From Saccoglossus kowalevskii (taxonomy: Eukaryota; Hemichordata; Enteropneusta; Harrimaniidae), in NCBI RefSeq assembly GCF_000003605.2, contig NW_003116950.1, positions 312,041 to 337,531 on the forward strand: DNA of 25,491 nucleotides, read 5' to 3'. The notes below the pieces were generated by a model, which saw only the letters and a program-made list of their open reading frames with translations, did no database searches and was not told the DNA's origin. This document shows positions 1 through 12,569 of the stretch, piece by piece. The position numbers were made by a program, and so were the translations under genes. The stretch's first letter is position 1. Each line of letters starts with the position of its first letter.

Positions 1-189
1 TCTAATTCTCTGTCCACGTATGTATATATATATTGTTGTTACGACCGAGTTCCATAATTCCCTACAAGAATGTTCACTATGAGGTAACCTCATACCAATA
101 TTTTTAATTCAACCCATTTACCTCAGTACAAATGTAGCCTATATTTCAGTTATTATATTGCAAGGGCAATATAAGAATGGCAGGGAGTC

Positions 190-522
190 GTGAATAAAAA
201 TTTAATATATTTTAGCCGTCAGTGGTTTATCGTACATGGCACGAAATTTTGCGTTTCTATAGCACGCCCAGGGCGCATACATGTGGCGGTAGTATCACAC
301 AGATTTCTTGGGAATAATTGCATTAGAATTCCCAATTTATTGAGCAACTGGAAATTCTTTTTCAAGTCAGTGTTATCGACTGTGAAACTTGATGAACATC
401 AAATTATACACGGAGACTTGGACAAATCATCTGTTAATTGGTCAGGTGTTATCTCGTTGACTTGCGACAATGTGCTTGAATTGCTTTATTGCTTCTCAAC
501 AGTTTTTTTTCGTGTAAATTAA
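190..522 (+). other. 110-codon open frame, doubtful
   Basis: The frame has no early ATG; it opens with GTG. An acceptor-like ATATATTTTAG ends at 215 and a donor-like CAG|GTGTTA occurs at 446, so 216-445 could be an exon. Codon use is mildly balanced. No domain is recognised. One or two frames of this length are expected by chance in a window like this. Confidence 0.15.
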
Positions 523-1344
523 TGTTGCTGTGGTCGACAAAAGTAGAATGCTCTCTTGTAATAATAAACGCTCAGTTCCAAAATTGGGCGACGAATCGTT
601 TTTTTTATCTAATATGGATCTGTGGGAATAAGAGTTCTAAATAGTAATTAAGCATCGCAGTGTTTTCCAACTTAAATGGTATATATAGATAGTATATACA
701 GGCTCATGGGGACTCGAAGTTGTGCATTATTTCGCTTTGTTATATTTAGACAGATTGACTATATATATATCCTGTCTGACACATTGATACAGGAGAACAA
801 AACGCATTATTAAACACCAGACTTTTTATAGTTTAACAACCATCCTACTTAGTGTGAAAGTGTCACGGTAAACAAATATATACCGTCCTGTAGGAGATAG
901 TCAAGTTCGTGATTTCTTTGCCAACTTTAAAACACAAAATAGATTTTGTGTTATCGTTCTCCCAGACATTTATGATGAAATGGTCTACAGTGATATAACT
1001 GTTACATAAACAGATCGATTACTTTAAAAATGTTATTTATAGTGAAGGATATGGAGGTTTCCGGCATCGCCTTTTACAACCAAATTATTCCGTCCATTAT
1101 TTATATACGTCTTGTAAAGTATACCGGGTATTCAAACTATAATTGGCGCTTTTCCGGTAATTTGATTGTTTATGTTGGTAGTTTTACTTGTGGAAATTTT
1201 CGGAAATTTAATAGTGTGAAGCCGAGATTGCTTAAATATGAGAAAAAAAAACCAGAACAATTATTTAGGGCTCCGAGTGCCCATGAATGTGTATTTTAAC
1301 GTGTGTTGTTTTGATTTCTAACATTTTTCCATTTCTTTCTTAAA

Positions 1345-1580
1345 GAACGGTGGTCGTCTCGCCGCGCATGTGCGACAGTATGTGTTGATAAACGTGACTC
1401 TCGCTCTCAATGATATCTCGGCGGCCATTTACGAATTCGATCGGGTTTATTAATGAGATGAGTGTTAATCGTACCCTCAATCCGGGATACACGCGCGATT
1501 GATATGATGGAGAATAACGAAATCGTGCGAGATGGCTTTGATTTGTTTATGTACCTACTAAATTTGCAAAAAAAAAAAAA
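1345..1580. other. CpG-rich patch ending in A13; possible first exon or retrocopy remnant
   Basis: CpG density is clearly above that of the neighbouring kilobases (CTCGCCGCGCATGTGCGAC, ATCTCGGCGGCC, ACACGCGCGATT). An NRF1-like CGCGCATGTGCG (one mismatch to consensus) lies at about 1362-1373. Two short frames stand out. The plus strand from ATGATGG at 1504/1507 encodes MENNEIVRDGFDLFMYLLNLQ before the A13 tract (1568-1580) and has an ideal start context. The minus strand from an ATG at 1428 encodes 36 residues beginning MAAEISLRARVTF. The patch ends in the A13 tract, and TGTTTTGATTT (about 1308) resembles TGTTTTCATTC just after it, like a target duplication with two differences. A promoter with a first exon and a decayed retrocopy are both possible. 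Confidence 0.3.
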
Positions 1581-1599
1581 TGTTTTCATTCGTGTTTTA

Positions 1600-4225
1600 A
1601 TGAAACGAAATCCTGTGTGGAATTTCAAAATTCATAGTATGTTATTCGGATTATTTTTACTCAGTTTCTGATAATGAAATTAATCATAATTATTATAAGT
1701 GAACAGTATTGCATTCAGCTCACTTGTGACAGTTACACAGAAGCGGTTCTTTGTACATGCCCAATAAATACACTAATACATGTATTGCACTGCACAGTAT
1801 GTAATCTGAGCATGCGCAATTAACCAAGCTAATAAGTTTCACAAAATAAAATATCATTTCTCCCAAATGTAATATAATCGATGGTTTGACCATGAAATAT
1901 CAATTATATTGTGTACACACAATTGATTGATGAAGTTTGCTTAGAAAATTAGTTGGTTTGTCCTCATTTGCATATAGAAAGTGTAACACATTATTCCCCA
2001 CCTGGCTGGGTAAACTACAGTGAAAACGGGCAAAACATAACACTAAACTCATTACTTAAATTGTTTTTCTTTTATTTTCTACACAAGTAGAAAAGAATAA
2101 AGTGAATAAGCTTCTAAGGAATTAAGTGTTCAGCTTGAGTGATTGAACAGTTAACAAACTGTAATATAAAACATGTCTAAGTACTAGATGTAGCTAGATC
2201 AGAATGACAGTGTCATATTCTCATATCTTAAATGGCAGTGGATAGTTACAAAATAAAATTAAATTCATTATATTGTACTATAGGCCAAAAAAAGGCGTTG
2301 TCGTGAACAAATAGAGGTCACCATACAATTTCTCAAGAAGTAATGACCACTAGCGGTCATATTTAAATTATAAATTCCTTTTATTATTCGTTCGTGTTTT
2401 GTATTAGACTAATGAATAATAATACACTAATCAAGTTGGTCTACGTTTATTGTTTTTGTCCTTCATATACATTAATTTAGGAATCACATGGTTGTGAAAA
2501 AAAAATATATTCTTAGCTAAAAACGTTCTGTACTATTTATCGTTGGCGTCCTTATATCTAACGAGCGCTATCAAAGAGTTCATATGGTGTAAATATAGAT
2601 TTATAATAACTAATAGCGTTCATATCATCACACATATTTCATAGTTATTATACAGTATCTTCTAATTTCATATATATCAGAATCTTACATATAAGATCAT
2701 ATAATTTCTATTAGCCCACCATCTCGCAATTCCATATTAACGCGCCATGGCAGCATATGTTTATTTTAAACATTAATGATTCACCAAATTGAAAATAAAT
2801 ATTGTTAATATAAATGTAGATAAAACGTATGTTAGTGTAAATAACAGTGAAATAAGCGTAGGTGTTTGTCATGTCAGCATCATGTATAAGTATATCGATC
2901 TGTCGTAAAAGTATTTCAATATACATACAAGTATTATCGTGAGCTGAATATTATCTAATGCCAATCATATTATTGTTAAACGTAGGATACTTCATATACG
3001 TAACCAACAAACAACAGTCCCTTATTAGCACTGTAATTATTAAACTACAGTCACTGCACTGTAGTCCGAAAATTTAAGTTGTTTTAACTATCATGATAGA
3101 ATAATATAGATACATTTTGTTCAAGTGAAATATTGAATAAACACCCCACGTAAACAACTCAAGAACTGTTATGCCAATATGGAAGTTTGATTAAGTTGTT
3201 TCGACTTATGTTGTAGGAGATATTTCTTTCAAGCAATGATTACTTTGCTATTCATCATTTTAAGCAATTATTAATTCTGAATCATCACAATAGCATGCAA
3301 CATCGCATACATTATAAGCATTTTTGTAATATCTTATAAATATATGGTATTCACTGTTTTATCATTCCAATTAATCCACGGGGAGTGATTCAACTATATC
3401 AGATTTTCAATGCAATGGCAAATATTGACAACTTATATTCAATTTATTCTATATATTCTAATGTGAAGACAATGGTCGATATTATTTATAATCGACTGGA
3501 ATATACGTCTTTTGAGTGAAGTTTGAGTTAAATGTTGCAGTATTAAGCATACTACTTCCAAGTCACGGAATACATCATGCAAAGAAGTATTATGTTTAAA
3601 TCAGAATGTTTACGAATATCATAATTCATAACAATATGCTACATTTGTAGCCCATTGAGCAAAATGCTGGGATATGAAGAAATATATTCAGAACAAAAAT
3701 TATATCATACAAGATTTCACTTTTAGATAAAGTTTCATGTAACTAAATTAGGTTTCACTTTACTTTACTTCATTTTCACATGGCGACGTCATAAACTAAT
3801 AAAAATTAAAATAAGACAAACATTACAAATAACACGTCAATTTGATCAGAACCCGCACTAACTTTGACGAGAATTTTCAATGCTGTCATATTTCTATCAC
3901 ATGATACCGGGCGTGCCAAATAACACACAGTGAATACTATGTACTGGTTTAGTTCTGGCAAAATAGTTTGCACGGCCCACGGATCAATAATGAATTGTTA
4001 TTAAGCAGTAACGTGACACCACGTATATTAAAGTTGCCGTGTTAATTGTATTGTCAATACTCAAATGTGTACATTACAGCGTGTGAACAGTGGTGTTCTC
4101 AGACAGTCTATAGAAATATATGTGATGCTATGCTATTTAGAATTAATGAGCTAATACATATATATTAAGTACAAATATAAAGATAAGAATATACGGGTCT
4201 CAGCAGTAAATGCCTAAATATCACC
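1600..4225. other. AT-rich intergenic or intronic DNA, no gene seen
   Basis: There is no frame above about 75 codons and no tRNA-like or repeat structure visible by eye. A single NRF1-like TTGCGCATGCTC (minus strand, about 1810) and an ATTTGCATA octamer near 1968 are isolated and probably chance matches. Confidence 0.6.
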
Positions 4226-4456
4226 AGTAATATATATATACTGTAATATGACTAATTTTCACTGGGCTGAAATTTCGCTGATTTGCTATTTCAGACATAT
4301 TCAGTTGGTTTTAAATTCACGGTTTGATCATTTAGATAGTGTGTTCTATACTAAATTTCACATATTCACTGGGTTTTAATTTAGCGCATTTTCCAGTCAG
4401 CGAAATAAGCAAAATTAATAACCCGTGAATAATTAACTTTTTTACAGTATATTACT
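4226..4456. mobile_element. MITE-like element with long imperfect terminal inverted repeats
   Basis: The left end (4226-4246, AGTAATA..TACTGTAA) is mirrored by the right end (4442-4456, TTACAGTATATTACT). The symmetry continues inward for roughly 50-60 bases: TTTTCACTGGG, then an AATTTCGCTGATTTGC-like stretch on the left, against AATTTTGC and TATTTCGC on the complement of the right. The motif TTCACTGGGTTTTAATTT recurs inside in both orientations, giving a modular foldback structure of about 230 bp. There is no coding capacity. TA dinucleotides flank the CTGTAA/TTACAG core, which would fit a Tc1/mariner-type TA target duplication, but the exact edge is ambiguous because the ends are TA-rich. 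Short elements built of GTGAA/AACCC/GCGAAA modules are familiar to me from mollusc genomes; I cannot check this copy. Confidence 0.6.
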
Positions 4457-4675
4457 TGCAATATATTCATAACTCATGTTCATATTCGTATCATTAAACA
4501 TGTCGCAAATTGTCTCTAAACACTCAGTGTTAATGATGGTGTAATACTATTACTGTGTAACAATTTCTCAATCGTGTTATCTCTTCACTATTAATATCCA
4601 AATGCACTGAAACTACGTGATATATTGAGTGTTTATGTAACATAACAATGTCTGCACGTTTCTGTATAAATCAAG

Positions 4676-4693
4676 TTTTTTTTTTTTTTTTTT
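4676..4693. repeat. T18 homopolymer
   Basis: Eighteen consecutive T residues follow TCAAG. This could be a poly(A) tail of a minus-strand retrocopy, but no recognisable element precedes it on that strand. It is recorded as a simple repeat. Confidence 0.9.
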
Positions 4694-5105
4694 AATTTTA
4701 ACTCTAGAGTATAGGCAGTCATAATATCACCTTCATTTCCAGTCAGACCACTCCCCGTAATAGATATTACAAAACTCCACGCTAATGACACGTTTAAACA
4801 TAATTTCCTATGTGGTTATTATATTTCATCATATGAGATGAAATTACATTTATTATGATCGCGCTGGTCTACAGAGGCTTTATGTAATCAAATAAAACGT
4901 GATGATATAGAGACGGCAACGGTTGTTAACAATTTGATGCATAATTATAATATGCTCACTATATTTGAATAAAAGATAGCGCGTATTTGGGGGAAAACTC
5001 AACGTGTTCAATAGTGTATTTTCAATTACCACAAACGAGTCTTATATTCTGCGTCATCGTATCCACTCCAATGGTAGATCTACAGCACGCATCTAGGATC
5101 GATAT

Positions 5106-5519
5106 TTGCGCGAAGATGATATCGGGACGATGTATATTGATAACCCCTTCAAAAGAACCGCAATGAAAACAGACGAATATCATTACCATATGTTATTTTA
5201 TATTATATACCGAGTATTGCAATATCATACCGGCTTTGATTACACGTATATTTCCGGTACGATCACAGCGAATTTTGTATTTTGTTAATTCGTATTGTTA
5301 AAACAGTTGTATCCACATTCTGCATCTTACATGTTTTCTGTCTCGTTGTTTAGTCTCTTCTGCTGTTTTCAACATGCTCTTTTCATATTTTATCGCATGC
5401 TATATACACGATTGCCACCTCCTTTACACTTCTACGTGATTAATGACAAAGGGAAACGCATTTCCGAGCTTTCTGATCAAACACAATATCACCATGACAC
5501 CTGTGTCCATTCTTTTTAG
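5106..5519 (+). other. 138-codon frame broken by one stop; possibly a decayed gene piece
   Basis: From 5106 to 5519 a single reading frame is open except for one TAA at 5286-5288. The first part starts near LREDDIGTMYIDNPFKRTAM. The second carries a hydrophobic, Phe/Cys-rich stretch, then PPPLHFYVINDKGKRISELS. Neither half resembles a family I know. It may be a pseudogene fragment, or two chance frames in the same phase. Confidence 0.12.
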
Positions 5520-5670
5520 ACGTGGTTGATTTGATTGTTCACACTTATCAGTCAGTCAACAAACCTGAGAATACTTTGTCTAGCTATTGGTACGTAACAT
5601 GAAATCGCACTGCACGACAGTTCTTTTAGGAACTGTGTCAGTTTACTTTGCGATCATTGCAACCTTCTAG

Positions 5671-5803
5671 TTTGGCGAATGAAATTATTACTACCGACGA
5701 AATAAGGATAATAATCTCGGGAATTGGATTGCAATCAAATCACGCAGACGTCGTTATGGAATCAGTTACTCTAGGGATGGGCACTATTCCCCCTGAGTTT
5801 CCT
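5671..5803 (+). other. Candidate internal coding exon (about 44 residues)
   Basis: A good acceptor (ATTGCAACCTTCTAG) ends at 5670 and a donor CCT|GTGAGA lies at 5804. The 133 bases between are open in one frame. They read LANEIITTDEIRIIISGIGL and continue through NHADVVMESVTLGMG to PPEFP, with balanced codon use and an ordinary soluble-protein composition. The frame runs on to a stop at 5837 if the donor is not used. No partner exon could be identified and no family is recognised. Borders this good occur by chance every few kilobases in T-rich DNA. Confidence 0.25.
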
Positions 5804-5839
5804 GTGAGATGTTCAGAGACTAAAAAGTACACAAAGTAG

Positions 5840-8800
5840 TATAATACCCTGTAATTATACAACCAGTTCTCGCAAAAATTGCATTTCCTAGCACTGGGTC
5901 ATTTAATATCGACCATATACAGTGGCTCACGGCATAATTGATATTTACTTCTATAATGGCAACTAATAAAACATATTTTTATTATAATAGGTCACATGTT
6001 GCTGTAACTATGGGAACTGATTTACTGTATTGTTTATCATCTCTGTTTTTAAAAGTACACTTGTGGCTATTATCGAGTAACTAAACCGTCGCTCCTTCAC
6101 AACAATTGAAATATCATCCGACATACTTATTATGACTTACGTAATGTCGTACCATGAATTATTCATGAATTTCTTACACTTTGCTATCACGCTTGATGTG
6201 TAGACGAATTCGTGAATGAAATTCGTGTATAAAATATACAGTTACTATTACAAGTCATAACTGTCCCTGTAAACTTAATCAGTATATTCAGATCACGCCG
6301 AATTTAAAAAAACAACATGTATAAAACAAAATAAAACTGACTAAAATGAGCTCAACACATAGTATCTGCACAATATTACGTTATCCTTTGAAAATACAGA
6401 ATAATATTTTAAGATGTCGTCGCGTCTGATATGCTCTACACTGCTGTTGGAGATGGTGAGATAAACAATCGATAAGAAGTGATCGATCCACGAAATTGAG
6501 GTCACAATGTCAACAACCTAATACGTATTGTCACGTGATATCGATAATGCATCCTGGGATACAACACAACACGACGCAATGTCTTTTAAACTCTGTTTAT
6601 TTCTGAAAATAATTATAGGGATGCATACATCCGTACATAAAGCGTATATTTATCACTGTCACTCAAAAACGTATCACGAGAACGTGACATTTGTAAAATT
6701 CCTGTATTTTAATACAATGTATGTTAAGATAATTAGTATTCAAACATGTGAATAGATGGTACGAATCATGTAAATGCGCAGAAGATTTATTATTCACTGT
6801 AATTATATGTATAGACATCATGATAAGCGGGAATAAGTAAACGAGACACATATGAGACCCAGAGGCCTTAGAAACAACTACAGAAAAGAAATGTGTATAA
6901 CAATAATTTTAAATTATCAAAAGGAGCATATATGCTACACCAGAAATAATATATTGTTTAGTTGAATACAACTAGACGACCCTAGAGAAAAAATTGAATA
7001 GGAAATTAGCAAGGCGTTTTACACAGTTATGACGTTGTTAATGGACAGATTCTATATTCACATCTATGTTATGTTTAATCTATTCAGCAAATATAATAAT
7101 GAGAATAATGAGAAAAACGCAGCGATGTGATTTTTTTTTGGTTTGTCCAATCCCCGTAGAGTAGCACGGAAGCTCGTTGTCATGGCAACAACCTAATGTA
7201 TTTTCTAAATTAGCTGAGAAGAACTGAGACCCGCTCTTTGTACCATAGAAAAAGCTTCCATCTAATCTTTTATGCTAGCCTCGATATCCACACAAATCTC
7301 TTATAGAAATTATTGCTCCAGCGACTCAATAGAATTTCGGTAATGGCTACCGATAACGAAGTGGAAATGCTACTATGTGTTTACATGCTTTCAATGCAAT
7401 AAGAGGTCATGTAAACGCCATAAAATAGCTTTGCTGAAGTGTGTCGTAACGATATAAACTATTAGCATCGCAACCACACGCAGTCACTAACCTCGTGTCA
7501 TCTATGATACTAACTGCCTGGGATTAGAAAAAAAAACAGTTTTCACTTTCATTTGCCAAAGTTCTACTTTAACCGTTGTATAATGTCGGGAAAGTGACAT
7601 CATTAAAGGAAACAACAAAACAAGATCAGAACCCTCGGGGATTGAAACGAGTTTTGTTTTCTTCAGCAAGGCTTTCAGGTCATATCACGTATTAGAGAAA
7701 TAACTGCCGCAAATGAGCACAATTTTCTTTGCGTTATAAACGTGTATTACCATCATTATAATACAGCATATGACAAAATAGCAAACAAAGGGAGAACAAT
7801 TAGGCACTCAATTCAATTAATTACCTTTTTCTCAATTAGAATCATCGAGATAATGACGTACATTATTAATGAAAACTGTTTTGCAAACCTAAGTGGTTTC
7901 ACATTGTTGCGAGAATTGTATTTACAAGCGATAATATCTTGAAAATATATAAATTTATAGTGTTTAAAAATATGTCGCTGGTTTTGAAATAAAAATGATG
8001 TTTTGAAAACTGTTGCAGTAATTTTAGGTCATCGTCTTCATCAACATTTTGCGTCTTTAATTTCGAGTCATTCAAACCCCCGTCACAAAATTGTTATGCC
8101 GCCCGACATCCACATGTACACGTACACATGTACAGTTGCTGCACTAAAGGTTGCTACACATATTTACCGACCTCTTGAAATACAGATGCCGTAAAATTAG
8201 TTAATTAACTTACAAGGTCAAACTCTTTTATTATTAAGCAGAAAACATTTCCACGCCATACCAGATATTGTGATCGGTATTCTTTAATCAGTACATGCAT
8301 TATTTCCCCGCATCTACCGCAGCAGGAACTGTCGCTAGGAAATGAACGACAGCTTTCAAAAAAATCAATATACTAATATGTAAAAATGATGTATATCAAA
8401 ACGAACGAGTCTCCGTGTTACGACAAATTGTTCGAAATAGTAAACGTCGAAATGGCTATTACGCAACTATGGTTGATATTACAACGAGACTGAAAGGTCG
8501 TGTATCATTTAATCAAATGAAAATATGGCATAAATATGGCAACTAGTCGATATTTGTGTCATTATGTTTTAAGCGCATAACGGATTTGACAAGACGGCAT
8601 CTGACGGCTGTGTGTTCGATTTCCGGATTATTCCATAGTGGTTTCTATTTCTGTTTGTAGGGGGGGGGTGTTTTTTTAGCCTACCACGATGATATATTAT
8701 CGGCATTGCCGTAAAGCATAGACAGATGATTTATTGCTGACGTTAAAAAAACTTCTTTATTCTGTACAAATACACATTCATTATTACTGGTGCCAAGGTA

Positions 8801-11800
8801 CGCTCAAACTATATTTAGACAATACCATATAACCCACTTGTACCGGTGTTTATAATTAAATCATATCACATAGTGTTCTCAGTGTACGATTGTGAGACAC
8901 ATAGGCGTGCAGTATATATTCCAATTTTCGCTGATTAAATACGCATATAACAAATATACCGATTACACATTACGTTATGATCCATGGGCAAGCAAAACGT
9001 AAAAATGATGTTCCATATTATTGAATCTAATAGGATGTGACGTAATGTGATGTTCAACTCCAGTTATTTAAATCAATGTGCCAGAAATCAGCAAAGCTAA
9101 ATTTTATTAAATGTATATAATAACCGTTATTGTAATTCGTTTCGTTCATTTTATTGGCAAATATCTTTTAGTAGCAACGTGCAAGCTATTATTACAATGA
9201 TTTATTTTGCATTGGTGATTTATGCAATTAAAAATACATATAAACAACAGATTGTATGGCATCTGCTACACTAACGTAGGATTGTGTACTTCGAGGTCTG
9301 TTTGCTCGAAACTTCAAAAAGCAAAAAGAAATATAGCTGTTTATTATTCATGAAATATATTGTTGTGTATAGCAGGTGTGCTTCGAAATGATTCATATGG
9401 ATGACTAATTAAAATTCTGTCAATCATTTCTACAAGTGGAATAAGTAGAATAGGAGACGTCGCCGCAAGGGAATTAAATGGCGTTGGTTGTCAGTGATCC
9501 ATAATGACTCCTAAATCCTGTATGTGCATGTACGACTGGGCAGTAGAAGTGTTTAAGATTTTAATGCGGGCTCATGAACCCGAAACATATTTTGCATTTC
9601 GGCTGTGTAGACAGTTTTGGCTTCACGCTGTCACAATTTTGGAGCTCTATCACAAAATACTAAAAAACAACCACATGTACTGCATAATTTGCAAGAATGT
9701 ACATATTTATTGAAAAGTATAATTTTGCTGCAAAAAGCTGATGCCAGAATCTGCATTTATTTTCCTATTTAATTACATTTTACAAAACAGTAATCGACAT
9801 GTTTATGTGAGCGATGTGTCCACATTAGTATATGTGTATGTAAAATATGTACTGGGTGAATGATTATACAAATGATTTCCCCAACTTGCGTTTTGTTGTT
9901 GGTCATAATAGTTCAACGTTAAACCATGGCATTAATCATGTCATTAAGACTACAAAAGTATTTAAGACTTCTGACATCGAAGTTTGAGAACAAACAATGG
10001 TACATACTTTTCTTGAAAAACACACCACTTAAATAATGCGAACATTTCATTAGACACAATCGATGACCAAAACTTAGTGTCCATTTTAAAACAAAAATCA
10101 TGTTTATCATAGTGTTTTGATATATATTAAAATCACTTTTTGTTTATTATGTTCTACTTGTCTTCGGGTTTCAAACGTTCGAACTGTATGTAGCCAATAC
10201 TGTCTAAATATTAAAAAAGAAACAACAACATTATTTTTGGACTAGTGTCCACCAACTTGCATATACATGTATTTCTAAAGATTTTGTTTCGCAAAGAACC
10301 GTGCACAAAACCTCAATAGCTCCAATCAATCTAACAGTGCCTCCAGCAAGTATCAACTGTTGTTTTATAATGAACATGGACATGAGTTGTGCATGTCACG
10401 AGCTATGTCATTTTCTTCTCTTTTCCGCCAACTAATGGTAAATCGTCATCATTGCCAAATCGTCAATTTTTCCACTTCCTTTCAGACCCCAATTTATTCA
10501 CGGGCTTTTGAAGTAGCAAATTGTTTGAATAAATTTGTTTTGTTGCATTTGTATTTACCGAACACATATGTGTGGTTGAGGTAAAATACCATGTTTCCTT
10601 GATTATTAAGTAGCTATTATTAAGTTTTTTTATTTATTTATTGATGCAAACACAAAACTAGATCATGTGACAATATTTCGTTTATTCTCAGTAGAAAAGA
10701 TTAGTCATTATTAAACTTTAAATTTCAACCTTCCGCAATTTATATCAAATTCCAATCTCCTGCCTTGTATATTAAATTCGCTATCCAGCTAGTACAGAGA
10801 TTGAACGAGTCTCGATCGAAAGGTTGTTTGCGCGACATTTTCAAAATAACGTCTCAGGCGAATATGTTTTTCCAATAGACCTTTTACTGTTTTTGTTATA
10901 GCTCACAGTATATAGATCGCGTTATACACGCGTCGTGCACTTGCTAAGAGCATACAGCACATAACACACAGTATCGTATCTGTATATATCGTTGCAGAAC
11001 ATAATGTATAATGCAAAGTATAAATTGAAATGACTATAGATCTCATTAAAAATGAGACTGACAGGCTGCTGTGTTTACGCTATGGTTAAGAATATGTCTT
11101 CTATATTTACTGTACCACAGGGACGTGCGTCACTGAGTGAAACCACGATTGAAGCATACAGATATCACCGTCACGGATTGTACTATCAACATATTACCGC
11201 AAAATTTGTTATGTTTCCTTAACTTAAAAGCAATGGAAGCGTGAACGGATATAGCAATGGCAGTAATTAACAAATACAATTTGCCAATATAAGAAAATTT
11301 TACTTCGGATTTCTCGAAAAACGTAATTATCCTTTCTTCGTACGTCATGAACTGACATGGACATTACAGCAATGTTAGTTTCAGACGTCAATATTCAAAA
11401 TAAACATATTGTACATTCACTTCAATAGCTTAGGAACGAATTACATGGCAGATTAAACACATGCATGCACTCAGATTTCTCCGTCGACAACATTGATGTC
11501 ATTACAGTTATGTAGTTTTGATATTAAAACCTACAGATAAGGATAAAAATAGAATCACTCGAAATGTTACTGTTTGAATATAGCACCCTGAATTTGGGAA
11601 TACGCGATTCTGTCTAGACGTTGTTTTTGTTTTTTTAATGTATGTTATTTTGATTTAAGCGTTACATCGAAATATACAAAGAAAATCGTATCCACAATTT
11701 CGGCATGGAGTTGCTCTTTTAGTGGAAAAAAGAACAATGGTAATTCTCGTCAATTATGAAATACAAATTGGTATTTATAAAACGATATGTGCAGTGACGC

Positions 11801-12472
11801 ATACATGATTGATGTGGCATATAATAAGTTGAGAATGTATTACCGCACGTAACGCATTGTATCGAGATTTAAACCTCGCATAGCAAAAACGGCGATCGTG
11901 AGATAATGCTCATAGTACAATCGACTCACAATAGGATAGGTACAATTTGATCAAAAGTCAAAGTTCAATTTTAAAATGTTGAAACATGGAGCTGAAAAAA
12001 GATAGCTCGATAGTTTACACAAGTATAATACTTAAAGTGAAAACAAGTCAACCCATGAGAGCGTGTGTCGTCATTATGCTAGCTGTGTAAATCCCACCAT
12101 AAGTACACGCTTAGATCAGCGACTGTCCGTGACAGATAAACGCAATTTTCAGCACCACTGTAACATGTTGATTATAAGAGAGTTCTTAAATACGGAGTAG
12201 TAATAAATAATATGATCATATGTTAGGTAACCTGATTAAAATATGTTGTAATAAACGGGAGGATTTACTATATTGTATTCAATAACAGCTTTGTGACACA
12301 GCGGTTCGTGGAATATACGTTTCTGCTTCACACCACATGTTTAAGACGTGTGTGTAGCCACATTATAATTGTCTTTCTACTTTCCTACGTCCATATCTGT
12401 CTTAGCATATTGTTCCTGAGCGGATGTTCAAATGAGCACTCACCGCATTGTAGCTCGCTGAAATCAATTAGA
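5840..12472. other. Long AT-rich stretch, no supported gene
   Basis: Over 6.6 kb only frames of 60-80 codons occur, at chance level and mostly lacking an ATG or a CpG shift. Small CpG-richer patches occur at about 10800-10960, but no coding frame coincides with them. The minus-strand frame 11348-11130 has an ATG and a hydrophobic run (YLLITAIAISVHASIAF) but no other support. No transposon protein motif or obvious terminal repeat was seen. Confidence 0.55.
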
Positions 12473-12478
12473 TTTATT
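12473..12478 (-). terminator. Candidate poly(A) signal of the 701-aa gene
   Basis: The minus strand reads AATAAA here, about 92-97 bases past the TAA stop, which would give a short 3' UTR. A G/T-containing stretch (GGTGAGTGCTC) follows some 25-35 bases downstream, as expected of a cleavage signal. A second AATAAA overlaps the stop codon (12569-12574) and is less likely to be used. The hexamer is common in AT-rich DNA, so the support is its position only. Confidence 0.45.
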
Positions 12479-12569
12479 TTTCTTGATTACCAGCAACTTT
12501 CTCGGTCAATAACAATGATAGTAATCCCGTAGCTAGTGTTGTGGTTACGAACCAATTATTCAGATCGAT

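Noticed and set aside
403-438. IIHGDLDKSSVN in the 190-522 frame, recalling the HxDLxxxN catalytic loop of kinase-fold phosphotransferases
   Set aside because: The essential Asn position is Ser, no glycine-rich loop, Lys or DFG-like motif is present, and the frame is too short for a kinase domain.
1407-1628. Minus-strand 73-codon frame across the CpG patch
   Set aside because: It has Phe runs from the A13 tract, and is antisense to the plus-strand candidate in the same patch.
8108-8132. CATGTACACGTACACATGTACA as a palindromic operator
   Set aside because: The symmetry is only partial and follows from a short GTACA repeat.
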